This document shows, one piece after another, positions 34,762 to 41,585 of a stretch of 47,708 nt of DNA. The translations under genes were made by a program, and so were the position numbers. Location: assembly GCA_003265685.1 (NCBI GenBank), contig KZ836122.1, positions 1-47,708 of the forward strand. Direction: 5' to 3'. The notes below the pieces were generated by a model. The model worked only from the letters and a program-made list of their open reading frames with translations, did no database searches and was not told where the DNA came from. This DNA is from Piscinibacter caeni (GTDB taxonomy: Bacteria; Pseudomonadota; Gammaproteobacteria; Burkholderiales; Burkholderiaceae_C). Position 1 is the first letter of the stretch, and the number at the start of each line of letters is the position of its first letter.

Positions 34762-35436
34762 TTAGGCGATGCCCGCGGAATGCAGCGCCTCGGCGACGTC
34801 GCGCGGCGAGCGGACCCAAACCGCCTGCAGCCCCGCCTGACGCGCCGCCTGCACGTTCTCGATCAGGTCGTCGAAGAACAGGATCGATCCGGGGGGCAGT
34901 CCCAGACTGCGGCAAATGTACTCAAAGGCCGCGCGCTCGGGCTTGCGCAACCCCATCTGGTGCGACGCGAAGATTCGGTCGAAGGCCGAGACCACGCGTG
35001 GGTACAGCGCCGACCAGGCACGCATGTGGCTGGCGTTGGTGTTGGTGAACGCGCAGCAGGTCAGCCGCTGCCGCGCGGCCTCGACCAGCTGGCGCGTCTC
35101 GACGATCTCGCCGGCGAAGACCGAATTCCAGCCCGCCTCGACCTGCTCGACGCTGGCGCTCAGCTGCAGGGCGTCTATCAGATGGGCGAAGTACGTGGGC
35201 GCACCGATCTCGCCGCGTTCGTGGCGTGCGTAGGCCTCGTCGAAGGCGAAGCGGCGGCGCAGTTCGTCGATGCCGAGCGCAGAGAACGGTTCCCAGGCCT
35301 CCAGCGCGCGTGTGAAGTCGACCTCGACGAGCACGCCGCCGAGGTCGAACAGCAGCGCCTGGGTATCGGGTGGGGGCGGGCCTTGGGTGGTCGGTCCCGG
35401 GCCGGGCAGCGCGGTCTGCGCGCGCGGTCGGCTCAC
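34762..35436 (-). CDS. YihX-like HAD phosphatase
   Basis: 224 residues, HAD superfamily. The nucleophile aspartate is Asp31 in LLFDLGGVLVEVDF, a DxGxV form instead of DxDxT, exactly as in YihX. Further YihX-like parts are YARHERGEIG, CCAFTNTNASHMRAW (motif II), MGLRKPERAAFEYI (motif III lysine) and ILFFDDLIENVQAAR (motif IV). YihX releases glucose from alpha-glucose 1-phosphate, so a sugar phosphate is a plausible substrate. The GTG start at 35436 overlaps the stop of the glycosyltransferase gene (GTGA), which implies coupled translation; the first 25 residues are a proline-rich tail of unclear role. Confidence 0.88.
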   Translation of the reverse strand: MSRPRAQTALPGPGPTTQGPPPPDTQALLFDLGGVLVEVDFTRALEAWEPFSALGIDELRRRFAFDEAYARHERGEIGAPTYFAHLIDALQLSASVEQVEAGWNSVFAGEIVETRQLVEAARQRLTCCAFTNTNASHMRAWSALYPRVVSAFDRIFASHQMGLRKPERAAFEYICRSLGLPPGSILFFDDLIENVQAARQAGLQAVWVRSPRDVAEALHSAGIA

Positions 35437-36845
35437 GGCGCTTCCGCGATCAGTGCCGGCGTGCCCAGCACGGCGGCGTGGTAGTGCGACTCGCCGGCCA
35501 GCGCACGCTGCAGCAGGGCCTCGGTCCAGGCCTCCTGGAAGTCGGCGCGTGCCTGCGAACGGCCGCGCGCGTCCAGCCCGGTCGCCGATGCCGTCATCAG
35601 CGAGTTCTCGCGGCGCGCCGCGATGATCAGCGGGCGCGCGAGTCGATGCAGGCCGCGCGGGCCGACGCTCGCGAGCAGCCGGCCGACGAACTCGCCGTCC
35701 GAGCCGAAGCGGTGTTCGTCGAAGAAACCGATGCGCTCCAGCACGCGGCGCCGGAACAGCACCGAGTTGGGCGTGCGGCGCTGCAGCGGCCACACCAGGC
35801 CGGACCAGAAGTGCCCGTCGTCCTGCAGGCGCAGGTACTCGCAGGTGACGGCCTGCAGCCAGGGCCGCTGGCGCAGCAGCGACAGGCACCACGCGAAGCG
35901 CTCCGGACAGGACCAGTCGTCCGCGTCCTGGAAGGCCAGCACCGTGCCGCGCGCCAGTGCCAGGCCGACGTTCTTGGCGGCATAGGTTCCGACGTTGCGA
36001 CGCAGGCGCACCGGACGAACCCGCCGGTCTGCGCCGGCCGCGGCCAGCAGGCGCGGCCAGGTGTCGTCACGGCTGCCGTCGTCCACCGCGATCAGTTCCA
36101 GCTGCGCATGGGTCTGGCCGAGCACCGAGCGCAGCGCGGCGTCGACGTACGGTGCGCAGTCGTAGCAGGTCATCACGACGCTGAGCAGCTCGCCGTTGCC
36201 CGGCGCGTGCCCGGTCGGCACGGTGGCGCGCAGATTCGCCACCGACAGCGGCCGGTCCACATCGTCCAGGCGGACCGCGGCCAGGCCGTGCGCCGCGAGG
36301 AAACGGTTGAGTCCCTCGAGCTGGCGCAGCGGCGTGCCCTGCAGGTTGGCCCACAGCAGCCACTGCTGCGGATCGGTCGACGCCTCGCGCGCCGCGAGCA
36401 GCGTCGCCGCGCCGGCCTTGTCGCCGAGCTGCAGGTGCAGCGCCGGCTCGGCGGCGTGCGGCCGGCCGTCGGCGTGGATCAGCGCCAGAGCGTCCTGCGC
36501 CGACAGCGGCGCGATGCAGGCGATCGTGGCGTCGACCTCGCGCCGCGGCACGTCCGCATCGGGCAGCCGCTCGGCGAGGGCGCGCGCCAGGGCCAGCGCC
36601 TCGTCGACCCGCCCCGACAGCGCGGCCAGCCGGATGGCCAGCGACGGACGCCGCGCCGGCGCCGGCACGGTCGCCAGCGCCGTGCGCGCGCGCGTGGCCA
36701 GCCCGAGCTGCAGGCACAGGTCGACGTAGGCGGCACCGGTGCTGCGGCCGCGGCGCAGCAGCCGCAACAGGCGCAGCAGGGGCGGGCCCAACAGGGCCAG
36801 GCGCAGCGTGCCAGCCAGGCGTCGCGCCCGTTCGCGCAGGAGCAT
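35433..36845 (-). CDS. GT2-family glycosyltransferase with helical N-terminal domain
   Basis: The 470-residue protein has two parts. Residues 1 to about 215 are alanine- and leucine-rich helices with a TPR-like feel (LGLATRARTALATVPAPARR, ALALARALAERLP). The C-terminal half is a GT-A glycosyltransferase of family 2: LLSVVMTCYDCAPYVDAAL, ELIAVDDGSRDDTW, RRNVGTYAAKNVGLALARG, the DXD-like FQDADDW, and NSVLFRRRVLERIGFFDE. It would transfer a sugar in the cytoplasm, perhaps on a capsule. Translation starts with ATG 36845 without a clear Shine-Dalgarno sequence; its stop overlaps the phosphatase start. The N-terminal extension may tie it to a protein partner, but this is a guess. Confidence 0.87.
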   Translation of the reverse strand: MLLRERARRLAGTLRLALLGPPLLRLLRLLRRGRSTGAAYVDLCLQLGLATRARTALATVPAPARRPSLAIRLAALSGRVDEALALARALAERLPDADVPRREVDATIACIAPLSAQDALALIHADGRPHAAEPALHLQLGDKAGAATLLAAREASTDPQQWLLWANLQGTPLRQLEGLNRFLAAHGLAAVRLDDVDRPLSVANLRATVPTGHAPGNGELLSVVMTCYDCAPYVDAALRSVLGQTHAQLELIAVDDGSRDDTWPRLLAAAGADRRVRPVRLRRNVGTYAAKNVGLALARGTVLAFQDADDWSCPERFAWCLSLLRQRPWLQAVTCEYLRLQDDGHFWSGLVWPLQRRTPNSVLFRRRVLERIGFFDEHRFGSDGEFVGRLLASVGPRGLHRLARPLIIAARRENSLMTASATGLDARGRSQARADFQEAWTEALLQRALAGESHYHAAVLGTPALIAEAP

Positions 36846-36908
36846 GGGGGAGGGCCGGTCGGATCCGAGGCATCGAGCCCGTCGCGGGCCCGGCCGGGAT
36901 TATCGCGT

Positions 36909-36927
36909 CCGGCCTCCGGGTGGCCGG
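36909..36927 (-). terminator. Hairpin directly after cysC
   Basis: Arms CCGGCC (36909-36914 and its complement at 36922-36927, loop of seven) lie five bases beyond the cysC stop on the minus strand. There is no T-run. In GC-rich DNA this may be chance; it could weaken read-through into the GT2 gene. Confidence 0.3.
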
Positions 36928-36931
36928 GCCG

Positions 36932-37543
36932 TCACGGCGCGGGCGCGCGGATGATGCCGCGCCGGGCCAGCAGGGCCAGGACGGCGTCGCGTCCCTGCTC
37001 CTCGGTGAGGCGATCGGTGGGGATGCGCAGGTCCGGCGCCTCGGGCGGCTCGTAGGGCGAGTCGATACCGGTGAACTGCTTCAGCTCGCCGCGGCGGGCC
37101 TTCCGGTACAGCCCCTTGGGATCACGCTGCTCCGCGACGGCCAGCGGGGCGTCGACGAATATCTCGACGAACTCGCCGGCGGGCAGCAGCTCGCGGACCA
37201 GGCGCCGCTCGGCGCGGAACGGCGAGATGAACGCGGCCAGCACGATCAGGCCGGCGTCCGCCATCAGGCACGCCACCTCGGCGGCACGGCGGATGTTCTC
37301 GGCGCGATCGGCGTCGGTGAAGCCCAGGTCCCGGTTCAGGCCGCGCCGGAGGTGGTCGCCGTCGAGCAGGTAGGTGTGGTGGCCGAGCTCGAACAGGCGC
37401 CGGTCGACCAGGCCCGACAAGGTGGACTTGCCGGCACCCGACAGGCCGGTGAACCAGACCACGCAGGGGCGCTGCTGCTTCTGGCGCGCACGCGATGTCC
37501 GGTCAATGACGCACGACCTGGCCGCGGGATTCAGGCTGTCCAC
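36932..37543 (-). CDS. cysC: Adenylylsulfate (APS) kinase
   Basis: A 203-residue CysC. The P-loop GLSGAGKS spans 33-40, followed by the conserved [27 protein letters not shown], and the [10 protein letters not shown] stretch that holds the conserved serine, then [18 protein letters not shown]-like binding residues. It phosphorylates APS at the 3' position to make PAPS. Its gene begins at a GTG inside the end of the sulfotransferase gene, 13 bases overlapping, so PAPS synthesis and use are coupled. No sulfate adenylyltransferase (CysDN or Sat) accompanies it, so APS must come from elsewhere in the genome. Start choice: no other in-frame start lies between the GTG and the P-loop region. Confidence 0.95.
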   Translation of the reverse strand: MDSLNPAARSCVIDRTSRARQKQQRPCVVWFTGLSGAGKSTLSGLVDRRLFELGHHTYLLDGDHLRRGLNRDLGFTDADRAENIRRAAEVACLMADAGLIVLAAFISPFRAERRLVRELLPAGEFVEIFVDAPLAVAEQRDPKGLYRKARRGELKQFTGIDSPYEPPEAPDLRIPTDRLTEEQGRDAVLALLARRGIIRAPAP

Positions 37544-38730
37544 GTGCGGCGTACGGAGTCGAGGCTCGCGCGTTGCTCCATGATGCGTGCTTCGAGCTGC
37601 TTCACGTGCCTGGCCATCGACGCATTGATGGCCTTCTGCTCGCCCAGCTTGCTGCTCAGCTGGTCGCACGCGATGCGCAGGCTGTCGGCGTCGGCGGTGC
37701 GCTGGGCGCTGGATTCCTGAAGGGCTGCAAGAGCCTGTTGAGCCTCGGCAAGCTGGCGCCGCAGTCGCCCGGGGTGTTCCGGGCTGGCGGCGTCCGGGGT
37801 GGACGCGCCGGAACTGCGCGCGCCCGCCTCTCGCCCTGCGGCGCGCAATCCCGCCGCCTGGCGCAGCGCCATCTGGGCCACCGTGGCCATCCCGCGGAAC
37901 TGCTCGATCTGTGCGAGGCACTCCTCGGCCGCCTGCAGGGCCTCGCGGCCGGCCATCGCGCCGCCGGGCACCCGTTGCAGCGCCTCGTAGAAGCGCCGCG
38001 CCGCCGCGTTGGCCGTCGGCGCCAGCACGGAGGCGCCGGCCCGGTTCAGGCTCGGCTTGAACACCTGCTCGAGCACGGCGCGCAGGCTGTCGGGAGAATG
38101 CGCCTGGCCGGGCAGCAGCTGCGCAGCCAGGCGGGCGAGCTGGGCCAGCCCGTCCTGCTCCCAGGCCTCGTAGTGGACGACCAGGCAGTTGCCGCCGGTG
38201 TGCCGCAGCGTGTAGGCATTGCGCAGCATCCAGACCATCAGTGACTCGTCGGGCCCGATACCGTACTGCGACTCCATCGAGCGGCACATCGCCTCCGGCG
38301 AGCGGATGCACAGCACGTGGACGGGAACCTGCTTCAGGCCGTTGAACAGATGCGTCCACAGCGGCAGGAAGTAAGCCAGGTTCGGATCCTTCACCGCCCA
38401 GGGGCGCGAGGGATCGAGCTGCAGGCGCTCGCCAACGATCTTGCGCAGCGCCTGCTTGGTGCGCTGAACGGCCTCGTGCTCGAGCCAGCGTGGCGGCATC
38501 GGCAGCGAGGCGTGGGTGTTCAGCGACCGCTGCAGCGCCTGGTGCAGCTGGAAGATCTCGGTGTCCTCGCGCCCGCCGTCGGGGTTCTGCGGGCTGGCCG
38601 GGATCATGTCGGGCGACATCACCGCGCCCAGCGCCTCCAGGAAGTACATGCACAGCGAGGTGCCGCTGCGTCCGGAGCCGGTGACGAGGATGGGGCGTTG
38701 ACTGTCCATGATCGCGGCACTCTCAGGCAT
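37531..38730 (-). CDS. PAPS-dependent sulfotransferase with C-terminal coiled coil
   Basis: 399 residues. The N-terminus carries the PAPS-binding 5'-phosphosulfate loop [14 protein letters not shown] (14-27), a WAVKDPN segment (111-117), and a 3'-phosphate-binding stretch [19 protein letters not shown] (139-157) with Arg143 and Ser151. This matches the general sulfotransferase pattern. From about residue 315 to the end a heptad-rich helix ([30 protein letters not shown]) predicts a coiled coil, which is rare in minimal sulfotransferases and may serve in oligomerisation or docking to a glycosyltransferase. The neighbour cysC overlaps. ATG 38730 is used; ATG 38709, just before the P-loop, is an alternative. 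Probable acceptor: a hydroxyl of the cell-surface polysaccharide. Confidence 0.88.
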   Translation of the reverse strand: MPESAAIMDSQRPILVTGSGRSGTSLCMYFLEALGAVMSPDMIPASPQNPDGGREDTEIFQLHQALQRSLNTHASLPMPPRWLEHEAVQRTKQALRKIVGERLQLDPSRPWAVKDPNLAYFLPLWTHLFNGLKQVPVHVLCIRSPEAMCRSMESQYGIGPDESLMVWMLRNAYTLRHTGGNCLVVHYEAWEQDGLAQLARLAAQLLPGQAHSPDSLRAVLEQVFKPSLNRAGASVLAPTANAAARRFYEALQRVPGGAMAGREALQAAEECLAQIEQFRGMATVAQMALRQAAGLRAAGREAGARSSGASTPDAASPEHPGRLRRQLAEAQQALAALQESSAQRTADADSLRIACDQLSSKLGEQKAINASMARHVKQLEARIMEQRASLDSVRRTWTA

Positions 38731-38742
38731 TCGTTCGCGGGT

Positions 38743-39543
38743 TCACTGGCCGGAGCCGATCGTTTCCACCACGCTCTTCAGGTTGGACGACTGGCAGTGT
38801 TGGCACTTGGTGCCCGACTCTGACGACGGGTAGGCGAGGTAGTAACCGTCCACGTCGCGCCGGCTCTTGCGGATCGCTTCGGACATGGTCGCTGCGTCCG
38901 TGTAGCGGAAGGTCAGGCTGGAGAACACCTTGATGTCCGGGTTCACCGCCTTCACGATGCGCGACCATTCGGCGACGAAGCGGCTGTACGCGGCCACGTT
39001 GGCGCGACCGCCGCAGCGTTCGGCCAGCAGCCGCTGAGCCTGCAGCACCAGCACGTCGACCTTTTTCCAGTTGACGCTGCGCGCCAGCGCGCCGGGCGTG
39101 GCGCTGCACGCCTTGGGCACCAGTCCGATGAACTCCCCGTCCGGTGCCAGGCCGAACTTTCGGCATCCGCTCGCGTGCACGGCGTCGGCGCCGGCCTCGA
39201 TGGCGGCGGGGAGATCGCGGCGTTCGCTTTCGGGCGTCGCCTCCCAGTGCTCGGGGTCGTAGATGACCACGGTCGGAGCGCCCTTCGTGCCGCATGCCGC
39301 GCGGGCGTGATGTCGCACCGAGTCCACGCTGGCGGGCAACACGAACACCGCCGACTTGCCCGGCTTTGACACGTCGACGACCCTGGAGCCGACGTAGTCC
39401 GCGTCGCCGAACTTTTCGCGCACGAAATTGACCGCCTCCGGATCCGAATCGGACGCGAACATCATCGACGGTCTCGCAAACGACAGCGCGGGGCAGGCGA
39501 GCGCGCCCGACAGGCCGAGTACCAGGAAAAGCTTGCGCAACAT
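38743..39543 (-). CDS. Secreted protein of unknown function
   Basis: I do not recognise a named family. The 266-residue protein starts with a clear signal peptide (about 1-24, MLRKLFLVLGLSGALACPAL then SFA), supported by AAAGGAG six bases upstream. The mature part has alpha/beta features: ADYVGSRVVDVSKPGKSAVF, TVVIYDPEHWEATPESERRD, DAVHASGCRKFGLAPDGEFI, and YSRFVAEWSRIVKAVNPDIK. The YDPExWxxTPxxE region and the following helix-strand order resemble TIM-barrel glycoside-hydrolase-like proteins, which is a weak clue. Near the C-terminus KCQHCQ holds a CxxC pair. It stands between the sulfotransferase and another unknown gene, so a role in surface glycan handling in the periplasm is possible but unproven. 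Confidence 0.7.
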   Translation of the reverse strand: MLRKLFLVLGLSGALACPALSFARPSMMFASDSDPEAVNFVREKFGDADYVGSRVVDVSKPGKSAVFVLPASVDSVRHHARAACGTKGAPTVVIYDPEHWEATPESERRDLPAAIEAGADAVHASGCRKFGLAPDGEFIGLVPKACSATPGALARSVNWKKVDVLVLQAQRLLAERCGGRANVAAYSRFVAEWSRIVKAVNPDIKVFSSLTFRYTDAATMSEAIRKSRRDVDGYYLAYPSSESGTKCQHCQSSNLKSVVETIGSGQ

Positions 39544-39549
39544 GAGACG

Positions 39550-39556
39550 CTCCTTT
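39550..39556 (-). promoter_or_regulatory. Ribosome binding site deciding the secreted protein start
   Basis: AAAGGAG on the minus strand lies six bases before the ATG at 39543 and selects the start that gives a clean signal peptide, against an in-frame upstream extension. Confidence 0.8.
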
Positions 39557-39577
39557 CGAGCCGTGGTGACGGGGAAG

Positions 39578-40693
39578 TTACCCTGTAACGCGCTTGGGCG
39601 GTTGGGGTGCACCAGAGCCGGGCCGAAACTTTGCGGCAATTCTTTTCAGCTTGCGCCAAGCACGCTCGGGAATGGACCGCTTCTTTGCCGTGCCAGCGCC
39701 GTCCCCGGCCTTCGGCGCCTCAGCCGTCTCACCCGCCTCCGCCGCGGCTACCCGCCGCCCGCGCGCCGGTTTCAGCAGGGCCGCAGCGGCTTCCTGTTCA
39801 CGCATCTGCTGGATCAGCCCATCGATCTGGCGCTCCTTGCGCAACAACAACGCCACCATCTCGGACGTTGCCCGCGACACGGCCGGTTCAATGGCCGGCG
39901 GCTGGGCCGGCGCCAGCGTCGTCGCCGGCGCGCTGTCGGACTCGAGCCAGATGTGGAAGGCGGTGTGCGGCTGGGCCGAACTCTCCAGCAACGCGAGCTC
40001 GGGCGAGTTCTCCGGCACGGTCAGGACGATGCCTCTTCGCCGTCCGGCAAAAAGGCGGTGCAGTGCCACGATCTCCGCCGGCAGCTCCGGGCGCAGGACG
40101 CCCGGCACGCTGCGCAGCACATCGGCCACCTGTGCGGCCGGCAGCTGCGCCGGGCTGCGCGAGCCGCTGATCAGCGGCGCGAGCAGGGCTTCACCGAGGC
40201 GCAGTTCGTCGAGCTCCATGCACAGCACGTCGGCACCCGCCTGGCGCAGCATCGCCAGGGCGACGTTGAAATCGACCGTCGTCAGCGGCGCCTCGGTGCT
40301 GGGCAGGTACAGGCGCGAAAAGTCGCGCACGTAGATGAAGCGCACCGCTACCGACATGCGTGCACACAGAGACCGCCAGGCGTCGACGAAGAAGGCATTG
40401 GCGCTGGCGCTGACGTAGCACGCAGGAGCCTGACCGGCGAGCAGGTTGTCGATGTAGAACGAAACCACCGCGTCGAAGCTCGGCTGCAGCGTCGCTGCCC
40501 AGCCACGCGGGAACATGTGCGCGGGCATGAGCCCTGCTGTCGCCAGGACGCCTTCGAGTATCGATGACAGGCTCTGGCTGTTCGCGTCGGCGGTGGGCAC
40601 CAGTGACGGCACCTGGCTGGCATTCATGGCCGCCTCGATGGCGCCGGCGCTGGCGCGGTCCGAGTGGCAGAGGACAAAGAGCTGCTTTTTCAT
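39578..40693 (-). CDS. Unrecognised 371-residue protein of the polysaccharide locus
   Basis: The product begins MKKQLFVLCHSDRASAGAIE, a strand followed by a short loop, with no signal peptide, so it is cytoplasmic. Residues 1 to about 260 look alpha/beta, with a segment SVAVRFIYVRDFSRLYLPST that recalls the acceptor part of sulfotransferases (an R-D-x-S region), but the usual P-loop GxxRxGT is absent. From about 285 to 310 comes a charged helix (LLLRKERQIDGLIQQMRE), and the C-terminus is an alanine/lysine/arginine-rich tail with several basic clusters (KKRSIPERAWRKLKRIAAK). It may be a diverged sulfotransferase-like or helper protein attached to the membrane through its basic tail; this is inference. 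It lies 13 bases after the GT-A-like gene and likely shares its transcript. Confidence 0.65.
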   Translation of the reverse strand: MKKQLFVLCHSDRASAGAIEAAMNASQVPSLVPTADANSQSLSSILEGVLATAGLMPAHMFPRGWAATLQPSFDAVVSFYIDNLLAGQAPACYVSASANAFFVDAWRSLCARMSVAVRFIYVRDFSRLYLPSTEAPLTTVDFNVALAMLRQAGADVLCMELDELRLGEALLAPLISGSRSPAQLPAAQVADVLRSVPGVLRPELPAEIVALHRLFAGRRRGIVLTVPENSPELALLESSAQPHTAFHIWLESDSAPATTLAPAQPPAIEPAVSRATSEMVALLLRKERQIDGLIQQMREQEAAAALLKPARGRRVAAAEAGETAEAPKAGDGAGTAKKRSIPERAWRKLKRIAAKFRPGSGAPQPPKRVTG

Positions 40694-40706
40694 GGCGTTG
40701 CGTGGC

Positions 40707-41585
40707 CTAGCGGGCGAACCAGAGCGCGGCGAACTCCACCGCCTTGGTCATGAAATAGGGTGTGACGGGGAAGGGCTGCGTCCGACCGGTCCGGGTGTCG
40801 GGCGGAGCCAGCAGTTCGAGGAACTGCTCGACCCCGGCCAGTTCGGGCATGCGGGGGCGACGGGCAACGAAATCGGCGCACACCTGCCGCACATGCCGGG
40901 ACGACAGTTCCGGACTGTCGCGCAAGCTCAAGGTGTGCTGGGTGATGCTGCGCTTGAATGCACGCGTCATGCCGACGTGCGGCATGAACCGGATCCAGCC
41001 CGCCTCGCGTGGTACTGCCAGCAGCGGCTGGCCGGCGCCCAGGAGACGCCTCGACATCGCCAGATCCACTTGCACCGGGCCGAGGAAGTCTTCGAACGGC
41101 GGGTGCACTTCGTCGAGCGAGAAACAGAGCGTGCCGGAGCCGGCCAGGTTCACCGGCGTGGCATGCCGCAGTGGAGTCTCCGAGTCGTGCAGCCAGCTGC
41201 GCTCGTAGTACCAGGACGCCAGGTCGGGGAGAACCGAGCCGTGCACACACAGCGCCACGCCGCAGCAAAGACGCTCGCGCAGGCCCACCATGCGTTCGAC
41301 ATAGTCCGGCGGGTAGAGAATGTCGTCGTCGAGCGTGAAGCAGATGCCGGACGTTTCGTGCCGCAGGAACGCGAGCTTGCCGGTGGCGCTGAGGTCGCCG
41401 TCTGCGCCCTTGCCGAGCAAGGGGCGGACATTCGCGAGAGCGCCCAGCCACGACGGCACCTCGTGATAGCCGTTGAGGTAGAGGTAGAGCACGTCCAGCT
41501 GCCGGGCGATCGACTCCACCACCGTGCGCAAGGTGGCCGCGCGCGCCGGGAAGGTGGCCATGCCGCCGATGGTCCTACTCGGCAT
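40707..41585 (-). CDS. Putative GT-A-type glycosyltransferase
   Basis: A 292-residue protein with features of GT-A glycosyltransferases: N-terminal TIGGMATFPARAATLRTVV, a family-2-like start, then KLAFLRHETSGICFTLDDDI, where LDDDI is the likely metal/UDP-binding DxD, and PPDYVERMV after it. The region from about 130 (PVNLAGSGTLCFSLDEVHPP, DLAMSRRLLGAGQPL) fits the acceptor half. I cannot assign donor or family firmly. ATG 41585 overlaps the end of the upstream 740-residue gene by 11 bases; an ATG at 41561 is also possible. No membrane segment. The tight coupling with a second putative glycosyltransferase suggests that both act on the same glycan. Confidence 0.72.
   Translation of the reverse strand: MPSRTIGGMATFPARAATLRTVVESIARQLDVLYLYLNGYHEVPSWLGALANVRPLLGKGADGDLSATGKLAFLRHETSGICFTLDDDILYPPDYVERMVGLRERLCCGVALCVHGSVLPDLASWYYERSWLHDSETPLRHATPVNLAGSGTLCFSLDEVHPPFEDFLGPVQVDLAMSRRLLGAGQPLLAVPREAGWIRFMPHVGMTRAFKRSITQHTLSLRDSPELSSRHVRQVCADFVARRPRMPELAGVEQFLELLAPPDTRTGRTQPFPVTPYFMTKAVEFAALWFAR

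Noticed and set aside
33022-35484. Long plus-strand open frame (about 820 codons) opposite wecB, the Nudix gene and the phosphatase
   Set aside because: It spans three real minus-strand genes and two gaps; its translation is rich in Arg, Gln, His, Gly and Ala with no domain. Long antisense frames are common in such GC-rich DNA.
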